DNA of 64,000 nt, from the NCBI RefSeq assembly GCF_001540865.1, contig NC_033627.1, forward strand, positions 12,828,648-12,892,647, written 5' to 3'. Shown here one piece after another: positions 1 through 16,000 of this stretch (within the stretch, counting starts at the first letter, position 1; each line of letters opens with the position of its first letter). Below the pieces are notes generated by a model. It did not search any database. It was given only the letters and a program-made list of their open reading frames with translations, and had not been told where the DNA came from. A program made the translations under genes and the position numbers. The DNA is from Ananas comosus. Taxonomy: Eukaryota; Streptophyta; Magnoliopsida; Poales; Bromeliaceae.

Positions 1-360
1 GAACCGAAGCTCAAACACATTAATTTTCTGAAAATTTTATTGCTAATTCGAGAAATTAACCTAATTCACAAAAAAATCAACAAATAAAAAGAAATTAGGA
101 ACTAAAAAAGACGAATTGGGAGATACCGTCATAAGATTGTTCATCTTGATCGGAAATTTTGCGTTGTTATTTGAGAGGATTAAAGAGTTTAGGGTTTTCC
201 GACCCTGTTTTTTGCAAGAGGAGGGAATGGGTAAGGAGAATAATAATAATAATAATAATATAATAAATAAAAACAATAAAATTGTTTTCTTTTTTATGTC
301 TAAGTAATTTCGCGCCAAGGGCGGAGAGGTGATCTGGCGCTTCCCCGCCAAAAATAACGG
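1..360 (-). promoter_or_regulatory. Possible promoter and 5' leader of a minus-strand gene beyond the left edge
   Basis: Read on the minus strand, this stretch has two E2F-type sites: TTTGGCGG within 341-353 and the near-palindromic TTTCGCGC at 308-315. Downstream is a telo-box AAACCCTAAAC (187-197), then an ATG at 144. E2F sites plus a telo-box are typical of plant S-phase, DNA-replication or ribosome genes. The short frame from the ATG closes after 27 codons and I could not place a convincing splice donor, so no coding exon is called. An ATA/TAA microsatellite at about 239-261 lies in the putative leader. Confidence 0.35.
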
Positions 361-1700
361 CTATAACGGTCGATATGTGAATTTCCGAAATTGCCCCTGT
401 CGTTGTACCCGATTCATAGGGTCCACACGTTTGCTACAAATGTTTGTTGCAAATGGTTACATGGACCCGGTCCACCACGTCATCCATGAACCATTTCTTT
501 TTTTTTTTTTAACTAGAGAGGTTTAAAAATCAGAGGTTCCGTTTGGTTACTTATGGTTATAAATACAATATAATTAGAGACATGTACAATTAAAAATATG
601 TCAGATATTATTTTTAACCTTCTTAATAAGATACCTAAATTGCTGCAACTATATTTTTTTAGGTTAATTACGATTAGAGCTGCATTTACATATTTTACTA
701 CATCAAAAGAAGAGAAATTTAGCTAACATTATTCCTACGGCAAATATTGGATAGTCAATTTAAAATAGTTTATAGGTCAGATAAGTATCGTATATTTTTA
801 CCATAAAATATTAAAACATCGTACTATAGTAGCTAGCATATGTAAGGATTTAGAATTTAGATAGTTGTCGATTAACTATAAAATGACATTAGTAGAGCTG
901 GATTTTCTGAGTTCAAGTTTTGTCGGGCTCTCGATGGTGTCAAATATATCTTTTTATTTACTTCAAGTCCACAACTCAGTCCCTTTGAATCTATCGAAAG
1001 TTCTGAGTCAGACATATTAAATTACCATTATCTAGGGTGGTATTATGGCTCATCTTATAAAAGTATCAAAAATCTACATTTTGCTTCTTTATAATTTCAT
1101 AAACATTTTCAAGAGGGTACGATGTTAATGGAAAGGATAAAATGACCAAATTGTCCCAACTTCTTATATAAGAAAAAAATAATTTTTTAATATATTTTTA
1201 TTATTTTGAAAGATATTTTCAGTATAAATTATAAGAAACAGACATAATAGTGATGGACCCTGATGGAGGGGGGATTAAATGCAACAGTGTGAAATATTAA
1301 GGGGGTAAAATATAGGTTTTGAAAGTAATGGAGGAAAAGTGAAAAAGCAAATATTTATAAAAAAAGTTTTCTGATTTAGCTATAAAAATATATTGAAATG
1401 TATTTCTCTATTTTTCGATGAAATTATAAATAATATATCATAATTGACTCATTGCGGTATACGGAACATAATTAATACTATATATGAAAAATAAATAAAT
1501 ATTTTCTCATCATATTTTTTTACTGCACGTAGTGCATTGCATTATCTACACCAATCTCAAAAACTATTGGCATGAGTGCTTAATTCAATAATAAAAAAAA
1601 AAAAACACTTTTTATCCCCGCGCATGCAAAGGTGGCCAAATCACACAAATGGAGTTCTCCTCTGTAAAGCAATTGCAAGAGATTTCACATCCAAAAAAAT
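361..1700. other. Gene-free AT-rich intergenic DNA
   Basis: No coding exon, RNA gene or well-bounded repeat is visible. The sequence is AT-rich with homopolymer A and T tracts; the short open frames have no recognisable protein features. Confidence 0.6.
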
Positions 1701-1710
1701 AGAGGTAAAA

Positions 1711-1990
1711 ATGCATGGAGACCCCTCACCTATAGGGAATTTCGATTTAGCCTACTCAATTACCTTAATTTTTTTTGAATTGACACCCCCTCTGACTCCT
1801 GATTTTAATCAAAAACAAATTGAGAGGTTTAAAATAAAACTAGGCTAATTAACTGTTAATTACTTACTAACAGAGTCGTTATATTTGATAAAATTTTTTA
1901 CCTAACTGAGTATAAAAACTCAAATAATAAAAAAAAAAAGTTGAGGGGTTTATTTCAAAATCTCCTATAGTTGAGGGGTTTTCCATACAT
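1711..1990. mobile_element. Short inverted-repeat transposon (MITE-like)
   Basis: The two ends are inverted copies over about 35-40 bp. The left end runs ATGCATGGAGACCCCTC then CTATAGG; the right end read in reverse is ATGTATGGAAAACCCCTC then CTATAGG. At 280 bp with no coding capacity, it fits a non-autonomous DNA transposon. Superfamily is not determined and no clear target duplication was found. Confidence 0.6.
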
Positions 1991-2404
1991 GTCTTATCTT
2001 TTTCTAAATAAATATGTGCAGAACTTTTATACATGCTAACCAAAAATTAAATAAAAATAAAAATAAAAATAAAAAATCTAGTTACAACTCAGGCTTTAAC
2101 ATGCGTGCAAACCTTTCTTTCTAAAACATTTTCTAATTAATACTTTATCATGTAGTGGGATATTGCATATGGTGGTTTCATTTCAAAAATATTAATTATT
2201 ATTATTATGTATATGTATATGGTGGTTTCAACGTAGATTTTGCACCATTAATTGATCTCCACAATTATGCAACTTGGTGAAATCTTAAGTGACAAAAACT
2301 TTATCTTCTTATCTTAATAATAACTACTTGCGATTTTCCTAAACATGTCACCTTCGTAAGATTCGAAATCTAGCGCAAAAAACTCTTACACATTATCTAT
2401 TTGA

Positions 2405-2448
2405 TATTATATATATATATATATCTATATATTATAATATATATATAT

Positions 2449-2482
<34 letters not shown>
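2405..2482. repeat. (TA)n microsatellite flanking a MITE
   Basis: A run of alternating TA with few interruptions directly abuts the left end of the 2487-3015 element. A second TA run lies at 3021-3071 on the other side, suggesting insertion into, or capture of, TA-rich target DNA. Confidence 0.85.
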
Positions 2483-2486
2483 GAGT

Positions 2487-3015
2487 GAGGCTACTATGCT
2501 ATCGAAGCGCACGGAGCCTTCCGTGCTTCCAGCTTGTTTTCGATGTGCGACTTCGAATCTCTCGATCGGCTCGTTAATTTGATCTGAGTATTTGAGGTAC
2601 CTAGAGAATTAAATTTTTAATTTCACGATATCATTTGCCTAGTGAACGAAGGGGCTCAAATCAACGGCTGAAAATAAAATTTACAAAATGTAATAATATG
2701 ACATTAAAATTTTAAATCAAGATATTGGTGCTTGTTTTATATAGTATAAAGAATTTTCTATCAAAATTTCACGTGATTTGGATATTCTCTACACCGTTAA
2801 ACTTACAAACGGCTCATACGCCATTGAAAATTGTTGATTTGAGCCCATTCGATCACTAGGCCAAATGATGATCGAAAATAATAAAATTTATTTTCTAGGT
2901 ACTCCAAATACTCTAGATCAAGTTTAACGAGACGATCGACGATTTGAAAGTCGCAACATCGAAACGCAGCCGGAAGCACCGAAGGCTCCGTGCTTCGATA
3001 GCATAGTACAGCCTC
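2487..3015. mobile_element. MITE with about 45-bp terminal inverted repeats
   Basis: Left end GAGGCTACTATGCTATCGAA and the reverse complement of the right end GAGGCTGTACTATGCTATCG match over roughly 45 bp, continuing into a shared CACGGAGCCTTC core. The interior is non-coding and itself largely self-complementary. It resembles the 10478-11018 element: both have (TA)n flanks and share an internal phrase near GATTTGGATAT followed by CGTTAAAC. I take them as two subfamilies of one non-autonomous DNA transposon group; the superfamily is unknown. Confidence 0.75.
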
Positions 3016-3029
3016 TAATATTTATATAT

Positions 3030-3075
<46 letters not shown>

Positions 3076-3127
3076 TCTCGAAATAATCATTTGTTCTGCT
3101 AAGAACGGTGTTTATAATATTTGTATT

Positions 3128-3180
3128 CAACACTCTACTAGACTCGAACTCTGAATCTCCTATTCCGATACTATATTAAC
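3128..3180 (-). repeat. tRNA-like remnant (possible SINE or PBS-type fragment)
   Basis: On the minus strand the stretch contains a box-B-like GAGTTCGAGTC preceded by TAGTATCGGA, close to the TGGTATC phrase of plant tRNA-Met-derived sequence. There is no complete cloverleaf and no target duplication, so it is at most a decayed fragment. Confidence 0.25.
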
Positions 3181-3724
3181 TATGTAAAATAATTATTATT
3201 TTTCAAGAGTTTAAGTTGTAAGAGAATAGTATTTTCGATACTATTATATACAACATGATAGATATATTACATGGTTTTGAAAATCGTTCCACACAATTTC
3301 CAATCAACCAATAAAAACATATTTGTTAAATTTTAACAAAATGCTGAATAAAATGTTCATGCATGTAAACAATAATTAATATGGGTAATCACTCTCTGAT
3401 TTTGCGCACTTAATGTAAATCATAAGTACAAGAAACTATCAAAAAGATAGTCTTTATAAACAAGTAAACCTAAGTACTTGAATAGTTCTCTTTTTAGTTC
3501 AATTTTCCTTATTAGTTACTCTAAGGATCTTTCTATGCTTTCCACTAAAAAGTTATTATTAAAGTAAGTATGAATAATATATTTATTATTGTTATTGTTA
3601 TCATCATCAATCCACCAACTTTAGAAAACAACAAAGGGGACAGTTATTAACACAAAGTGGGATATATATATATATAAATATGTATATGTATGTATTTATG
3701 ATTGTGTCCACTCAAATGGTGCCC

Positions 3725-3732
3725 TATAAATA
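3725..3732 (+). promoter_or_regulatory. TATA box of the plantacyanin gene
   Basis: TATAAATA lies 93 bp upstream of the ATG, which allows a 5' leader of roughly 60-70 nt. It is the best TATA match upstream of this gene. Confidence 0.6.
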
Positions 3733-3824
3733 GGACCATAGTGTAATGTGTATGCAATGTACAAGAGAAGCTAACATACATAGTCTACTTGAAGAATATA
3801 TAGTAGTGTGTGAGGTTTGAGAAA

Positions 3825-4339
3825 ATGGCCATGGGAAGAGGCAGTGTTAATCTTGTTCTCCTCTCCTTTTTGCTCGTCATGATATGCGCGCCGCGTCGCA
3901 CACTCGCCGACACCCACATCGTCGGAGGTTCGCAGGGATGGGGATTCTCCGTCTCGTACGACAGCTGGGCTGGCGGGCAGAGCTTCGCTACTGGCGACAC
4001 CCTCGGTCTCTCTCTCTCTCCCGCAAACACGAGCTTATAATTAGAACTGAACAGTTGCTTTTCTGTACAAAGTTTAAACTGTCAAAGAACAGAACTTTAA
4101 TATGTTATTCTTTTCTTTTTATGAATATGACAGTATTCAAATACCAAGCGGGGCTCCACAACGTCGTGCCCGTGGGCGCGGCGGGTTACCGAAGCTGCAA
4201 GGCTTCGTCGTCGGAGGCCTCGCGGGCGGCGACGACAGGCGACGACAAGTTCACTCTGAAGAAAGGGTCCAACTACTTCATCTGCAGCATCCCGGGGCAC
4301 TGCGCCGCCGGCATGAAGATCCAAGTCCTCGCCCAGTGA
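3825..4339 (+). CDS. Plantacyanin (basic blue copper protein)
   Basis: Two exons, 3825-4005 and 4134-4339, join in phase to give 128 aa. Residues 1-28 are a signal peptide (hydrophobic core about 8-22, cleavage likely after the LA before DTHIVGG). The rest is a single phytocyanin domain. Type-1 copper ligands are visible: His69 (LHNVV), Cys111, His116 (PGHC) and Met121 (AAGM). Cys82 and Cys117 form the conserved disulfide. The length and absence of a Pro-rich or GPI tail point to a plantacyanin rather than a uclacyanin or early-nodulin-like protein. The family is secreted, binds one copper and acts in electron transfer, with reported roles in pollination and cell-wall signalling. The ATG at 3825 is the first after the TATA box; another in-frame Met follows two codons later. 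A possible poly(A) signal AATAAA is at 4530-4535. Confidence 0.93.
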
Positions 4340-5173
4340 GCAGCCGATCCCGGCCCGGCCCGGCTCGACCCGACCCGAAAAGAAATATCTTGGGCTTTTA
4401 TAATATAAATAATGAGCACAACATGGGCCATATATGAACTACTACTAGTATTGCTAATAACTTTTCATTTCACTGTTTATTATAATCAGGTGTGAAACTA
4501 CATAATGTAATAGCACTGTGAGTGGTGGTAATAAATGTATTTCCTAGTTGCAAGTAAAATGCAACTCTACTAACTATATGGGGCTTCTTAATTTCAAAAA
4601 TAATCCCCTCTACAAACATGTTTAATTATGGATTAAGACGAACGAGCTAAACACAGCCCATCCCCGATGCCTGTTTTCGCTTGCCAATGACACATCAAAT
4701 AATTCTAAATTAGATGAGAATGAATTAGATGGTTTTTTTTATAATCAAATTTCTAATGTTTATTAGTTATTTTAATTAAATTTGCATGCAAGATGTGGAT
4801 CTGAGGTAGTAAATTTTATTTGGTGCTAGTGACAGCAAAAACTAAACTCCAATAACCAAATAATTTTAAATCATTTAATAATAAAGATTCAAAAGTTAAG
4901 AACTAAAGTAAAAAAACTGGATAAACACGGGACTAAAATGCAATTAACACGAATTTTCAGTTTTTCGTCCGGTTGGTTTTAAGAAATATTAGACTTTTTG
5001 AAAACTTTTCTTCACATTTTATAGAAATTAGTCTTTTCGTTTTCCTAAAAAAATTTGAAAACGAAAACACTATTTTTTTTTTAATGAAATTTGAATTTTT
5101 TTAAAAAAATAATTTTGTTGAAATCAAACGGGCCAAAACTGAAAAAAAAAAAAATTTATAAAAAAAAAGAAAA
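4340..5173. other. Plantacyanin 3' region and gene-free spacer
   Basis: It contains the 3' untranslated region with AATAAA at 4530, then AT-rich DNA with poly-A/T tracts. No gene was recognised. Confidence 0.6.
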
Positions 5174-5748
5174 AACTTCAAAAACCGACCCTGTCGTTTT
5201 ACACTTTTTCACTTTAGTATCATATGGTTTAAAATATATCTATTTTGTACTCTTTGGACTGTGGTTTCGCACTTTCTCGCTTTAGTATCCTGTGGTTTAA
5301 AGTGCATCAATTTAGTACCCCGTCGTTTCATTTTTCTCTTTTCGTCGGCTCCTTTTCGTTAAATTATATACAAAAAACATCAGATATCCTACTTAGGTTT
5401 ATTGAATATTTACTTTAATATCCTTTAATTTTAACTTTGTTACTATTTTTTTTCTCCGTTAATATTTTGTTAAATTATATACAAAAAACTTCAAATATCC
5501 TATCTAGATTTATCAAATATTCACTTTAGTATTCTTTAATTTTAATTTTGTCACTGATTCAACGAAAAAAAAATAGTGAAATGGATAATAAAAATAAAAA
5601 AAATGAAACCACAGAGTACAAATTTGATACACTTTAAACCATTGGGTATTAAAGTAAAAAAGTGCGAAACCACAGGGGCCAACTTGATACACTTTAGGAT
5701 ACTAAAGTGAGAAACTGTGAAACCACAAGGGGGTATTTGAAGTTTACC
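5174..5748. mobile_element. Inverted-repeat element with arms of about 165 bp
   Basis: Left arm (5174-5340) and right arm (5580-5748) are imperfect inverted copies. Both contain repeated phrases of the form CTTTAGTATCCTGTGGTTT and AAAGTGTATCAA, so each arm also has internal direct repeats. The loop is AT-rich and non-coding. This is a fold-back type non-autonomous transposon. Confidence 0.65.
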
Positions 5749-5805
5749 CAAAAAAAAAATTTTCTTTAAACCGATCAATCCCCCAAATTCTCCAAATCTC
5801 CTTTA

Positions 5806-5945
5806 TTAGTCGGCGCCGAGACATTCTCATTTTGCCGAATCCCATATTTTACAGAATTGGCGCCGATGCATTTAACTTGGCCGACTCCTGTAATGTACAT
5901 TTTCTCTCTAAATTTTCCATTAGTCGGCGCCGAAACCACCCTTTT
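5806..5945. repeat. Cluster of GGCGCCGA palindromes upstream of the NDR kinase
   Basis: TCGGCGCCGA occurs at 5810-5819 and 5924-5933, both preceded by TTAG; a variant TTGGCGCCGA is at 5857-5866, with related TTGCCGA, GGCCGACT and TCGCCGAC words between and after. The repeated ends could mark a very small insertion element or a GC-box cluster in the promoter. Confidence 0.4.
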
Positions 5946-6023
5946 CGCCGACTTCAACGACGTATTCCCTTACCCGCTTCGTTCTCGCTGTGGGTAGTTC
6001 CTCTGCTTCTTCTTCTATCTGTT

Positions 6024-6050
<27 letters not shown>
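6024..6050 (+). repeat. (GA)n tract in the NDR 5' leader
   Basis: An uninterrupted GA run lies about 210 bp upstream of the start codon. GA/CT runs also mark the leaders of the DPH6-like (12986-13013) and aldo-keto reductase genes, as in many plant 5' UTRs and core promoters. Confidence 0.8.
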
Positions 6051-6057
<7 letters not shown>

Positions 6058-6258
6058 TAGGTGCGACGCTACTCGTTCCCATTCCGTTCCCAACGATCCC
6101 CACGGTTCCCCTACCTCGAATTAGCCCTAAACCCCATCAAATCCCACTCCCAATCCGTTGCGGCGAGTTCGTTCCCCTCCTTTTTAGGGCAATGGCGCCG
6201 TTCCCAAACCCTAGATCTCGATCCTCTTCGACACCTCTCGATCCCTTCCCTGGCGACG

Positions 6259-11979
<5,721 letters not shown>

Positions 11980-12982
11980 GCAAAAACACTAGTAATTTGT
12001 CATAGATAGTGGTTGATAAGTTGATGATAGAATAGTTTTTCCTTGACAAGCTTCTCTGCACAGTTTTTTCTCCATTTTGTAATACACACTAACTTTTTTT
12101 TTCTTTTTTTTTTTATCATATGCTTTTTGTACATGTAATATGTGTGGATCGTAAGCGCTAACAAATTATTCCAAAAGCATGTGCTGATAGAAAGGGTGCA
12201 CCTATTGTTCTTAAGGGCTCAACAATAGCGCTTGCGGGGTTTTATTTGACTCAACTCATCTGGATGTTGGATCTATTGTTAAGCCGCTTGCCGTTAGGTC
12301 TTTTATTAACCACACCTTCACTCAATTTATTAGGTTCATCCAACATAATTTATTCATTTTCTAAGCTTATTGTTACAGGGCAGGATGTTCGACCTATTTT
12401 AGTCCAATAATAAGTGGCCAACAATATGTCTATGGTATCAACTTATCTCACATCCCTTGCTATGTCTACCCTTGTTATCCAAAATGAGTATTGTTTGAAT
12501 AGAATTTATTTATATAAAAATTTTAAAAATATTTTCGTATAAATACACCGCCATTTGGATTTAGAAACGCATATTATATTTGTCAGAGAACCAATATTAT
12601 TTTTTCTTAAAAAGCTTTTAATTTATCATGTAATGAATAAAACTTTTGGAGGTAAAAAAAAGCCAAATTATATGCTCGACAAGTCATCTTTTATTTATCC
12701 AATATGTGCTAATACATATAATCATGTCTATAAATTTTTTTTATTGAAAGTTACTTTAATAATTTCATGTGGAAAAGAAGAAGTATTTAAACCCCCAATA
12801 TTGCGGATCGGGTGGTCGGGAGAACTAAACCCGCTCTGCTAAGCATGAAAGCAACCAAAAGATGCTTCAGAGCCCAGTCCATGATCCCACATAGACACTT
12901 TAAATAGAAAAAGGCCCACTTGGGTTTTACTTTTACCCTAGTTCTCTACAAAGCCCCAGCTCCCGCACGAGAGCGAGCGAAG

Positions 12983-13016
<34 letters not shown>
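11980..13016. other. NDR 3' region and DPH6-like promoter
   Basis: The first part is the NDR 3' UTR (T-rich, around 12060-12140). From about 12900 a promoter-like segment carries AAGGCCCACTTGGG (site-II-like GCCCA motif) and TTACCCTAG, then the GA-run leader of the next gene. No additional gene was recognised. Confidence 0.55.
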
Positions 13017-13017
<1 letters not shown>

Positions 13018-16000
13018 TGAAGGTGGTGGCGTTGGTGAGCGGCGGCAAGGATAGCTGCTTCGCCATGATGCGATGCATCGATTACGGCCACGAGGTCGAT
13101 TCTTTGTAATCTGGATTCTGAATCCTCTTTTTCTTTCTTGTTTTTTTTTTCCCTTCGATTATTCGTTGATTTATGAGCTTAAATTGGGTGTGGTTGTTTG
13201 TAGATTGTTGCTTTGGCTAATCTTATGCCGATGGATGATTCCGTGGATGAATTGGATAGCTATATGTATCAAACTGTAAGATTTTTCTTTGTTTTTGTTT
13301 TTGTTTTTTTGTTTTTGTTGAAAATGTATAGAATTTGCCTGAAACTATAACGCGCTTGGCATAGACACGTGAAATGATGAAATTTAAAAGTTTTAATTTA
13401 AAAATGCAAGCATGCGTGTTTTGAAATAGATTCATGAACTTCGAAAGTTTCAATTTTTGAAATGCAAGAATGCGTGATCCGGGTGGTGGTTGGGTCGGGA
13501 TATGACCTAACATCGTGTACTTAACTTTTCTTGTCAATTGAATTGCACCGGGAATCATATCGTGTCTTATAGGTTAAAAAAATAAAAAAGAGCAAGCATG
13601 TGTGTATGCGGGAATGGCATGCGCTTCACATATATTCGTATTCATAAACATGCATCTTATATTTCTTTATGTTCGTTTCATTTGAACTCCGCGAATTTCT
13701 CGTTTCACTACAATATTTGGTTCACTCGAATCAGCAAAGAAAATTTTCTTGCGAGATTTGAAACTGTTTAGAGATATAGTTTCGCACAGTAACTTTATGA
13801 GAAAATGGGAAATCTTTACTCTTATCGGGAACAAAGCTTTTCAAGATTCAATAGTTAAACTTGTTAGGATTTGTATCTCTCTGAATGAAGGTCATTCTTT
13901 TTAAAATGTAATAATAATTACATTTTTATCATCTAACTAGGTTGGCCACCAAATTATAGTTAGCTATGCGGAATGTATGGGGTTGCCCCTGTTTCGAAGG
14001 CGGATTCGAGGAACGTCAAGGTATGCTACTTGAGTTCTTTTTTTGTTGCGTGAGGCGCTTAGGGACATTATGTGTAACTTAGATTTTCCAAATCTTTATT
14101 TGTGTTATATTTTGCAATCACGCTGCTCCTATTTTAGTTGCCTTTTTCATTTCTTCAACATGTCTCGTTGTAATTTTTCTCATTAAGATATTGGGTGCAT
14201 TCGGGTTGTAATTATCTCAGTCCTTTGATGCCTAAAAGGATGCTTATGAAATTCTTTCAAAAGTTATGCAACTTACTAGCTAACCTTATTGTATTTGACA
14301 CATTTTTGATGGAATATTATCTTAAGAACCAAATGTTCTGTTAAATGATGAGATATTCAGTAGAAAATGTTATTGTTATAAGGTATAGAATAAAAACTAC
14401 TATAAGGTTAGGTGGTTAACTAAGAAGCATTTAAACTTCAGGTGCTTATTTGAGAATGCGCTATATTTCAGCTTAAGGCTCTATGTTCTTACCAAAATTT
14501 TATCCATGTAAAGATGTCTTATCTAAGAGGTACTTCGCTATCCATTACTACTAAACATTTGAAATTACTAAAAGATTTCCACGATTTCTGTTTTATAGGC
14601 TGTGTTTTTCTTCTTACAATTCATGAATTATACCATGATAGGGATCAGCGTCTTAATTATGCCATCACTCCTGGAGATGAAGTAGAGGATTTGTTTATTC
14701 TGTTGAATGAAGTTAAACAACAGATCCCTTCTATTACTGCAGTATCTTCTGGTGCAATTGCATCTGATTACCAGCGGCTACGAGTTGAGAGTGTGTGCTC
14801 GAGGTTAGGCCTTGTTTCTCTGGCTTATTTATGGAAACAAGATCAAACTTTCCTCCTTACAGAAATGGTAATCTTTAAATTTATTTTCTTAAATCCATAT
14901 TTGGTTAAGCTTCTTGTTATTGCTTCTGTTGATGATGATGGTGGTGATGCTCATTTAAATTCCTATGATGTTGATGATAACTAGATTTCATATTGCTGAT
15001 TCTTACCAGATAAGAAGGGGTATTTTAGCAATCACTGTTAAGGTATGAGGTGTTCTTTCAATTCTATGTCTAGCTCTATCCTTTTAAGTAGTACTGATCT
15101 CTAGGATTTTGTAGGTCGCGGCAATAGGGTTGAGCCCTGCAAAGCACTTAGGCAGAGAACTTGCTGATCTGGAGGTCCCACTTCTTGAACTAAAAGAGTA
15201 TGGAGACATACATTAATATAGTAAATTTCCTTACTTCTTGTTAACTGTGTCTCCATAAGTGCTTCATTCTCTAGAAGTTAAATTATACCCTCAACCTGGA
15301 AAGGATAGGATTTGTAGAATAGGGGAAGTATAAAAATAATTTTTTTATAAAAAACTCTATCCATGTAGCTGGTCATATCCACTTCCTTCAAGACGGTAGG
15401 ATATATGTTGCCTTTCCCTGTTATGAATGAGCTTTTTCATCAATCAAACCGCAATGCAAGGCCACATGCTACTTTAACAGTTTAACTTGTAAGGCATGTG
15501 GCTCTCTTGCTTTGAATTTAATGACATGTTATATAATCTTCAACAAAATACTAGAATCTGAAGTGATGAATGGAATGAAATATTTAGGATAAGCAGCCCA
15601 GATCTATTAGACAGTACTTCTGTTGAGATTTTTTTTTTTTTGTTGCACTTACATTTTCCTGTAGAAGTCTGCATGTTTGTGCTTTTTGGTTCTTCTTAGC
15701 AATGATGCTGCATGCTCTCTTACGTGCTTCTCATTATGCACATATTAATATAATATGGATTCACCGATATGCATTCTAGATCTTTAGCTTATGGCTACTT
15801 CAGCTCGTTTATAAGAACCTATCACATTTCTTAAGGATTTGATAGACTTAATCATTATTCTTCATTCCAGATATAGACTTCCATTAATTTTTCTTTTCAT
15901 TTATTTCTTTCTGGTTAATGATGACCTAGTTTCTTCTTTTCATTGTATATAAGAACCAAACATTTTTTCTTAAGGATTTGATTGACTAGGTTCTTTTTTT

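Noticed and set aside
5832..6258. N-terminal extension of the NDR kinase in the 5832 or 6061 frames
   Set aside because: The 6061 frame has upstream in-frame Met codons, but the sequence before 6259 is an S/P-rich leader translation crossing a GA microsatellite region; the family's N-terminus is MDSARSW, which matches 6259.
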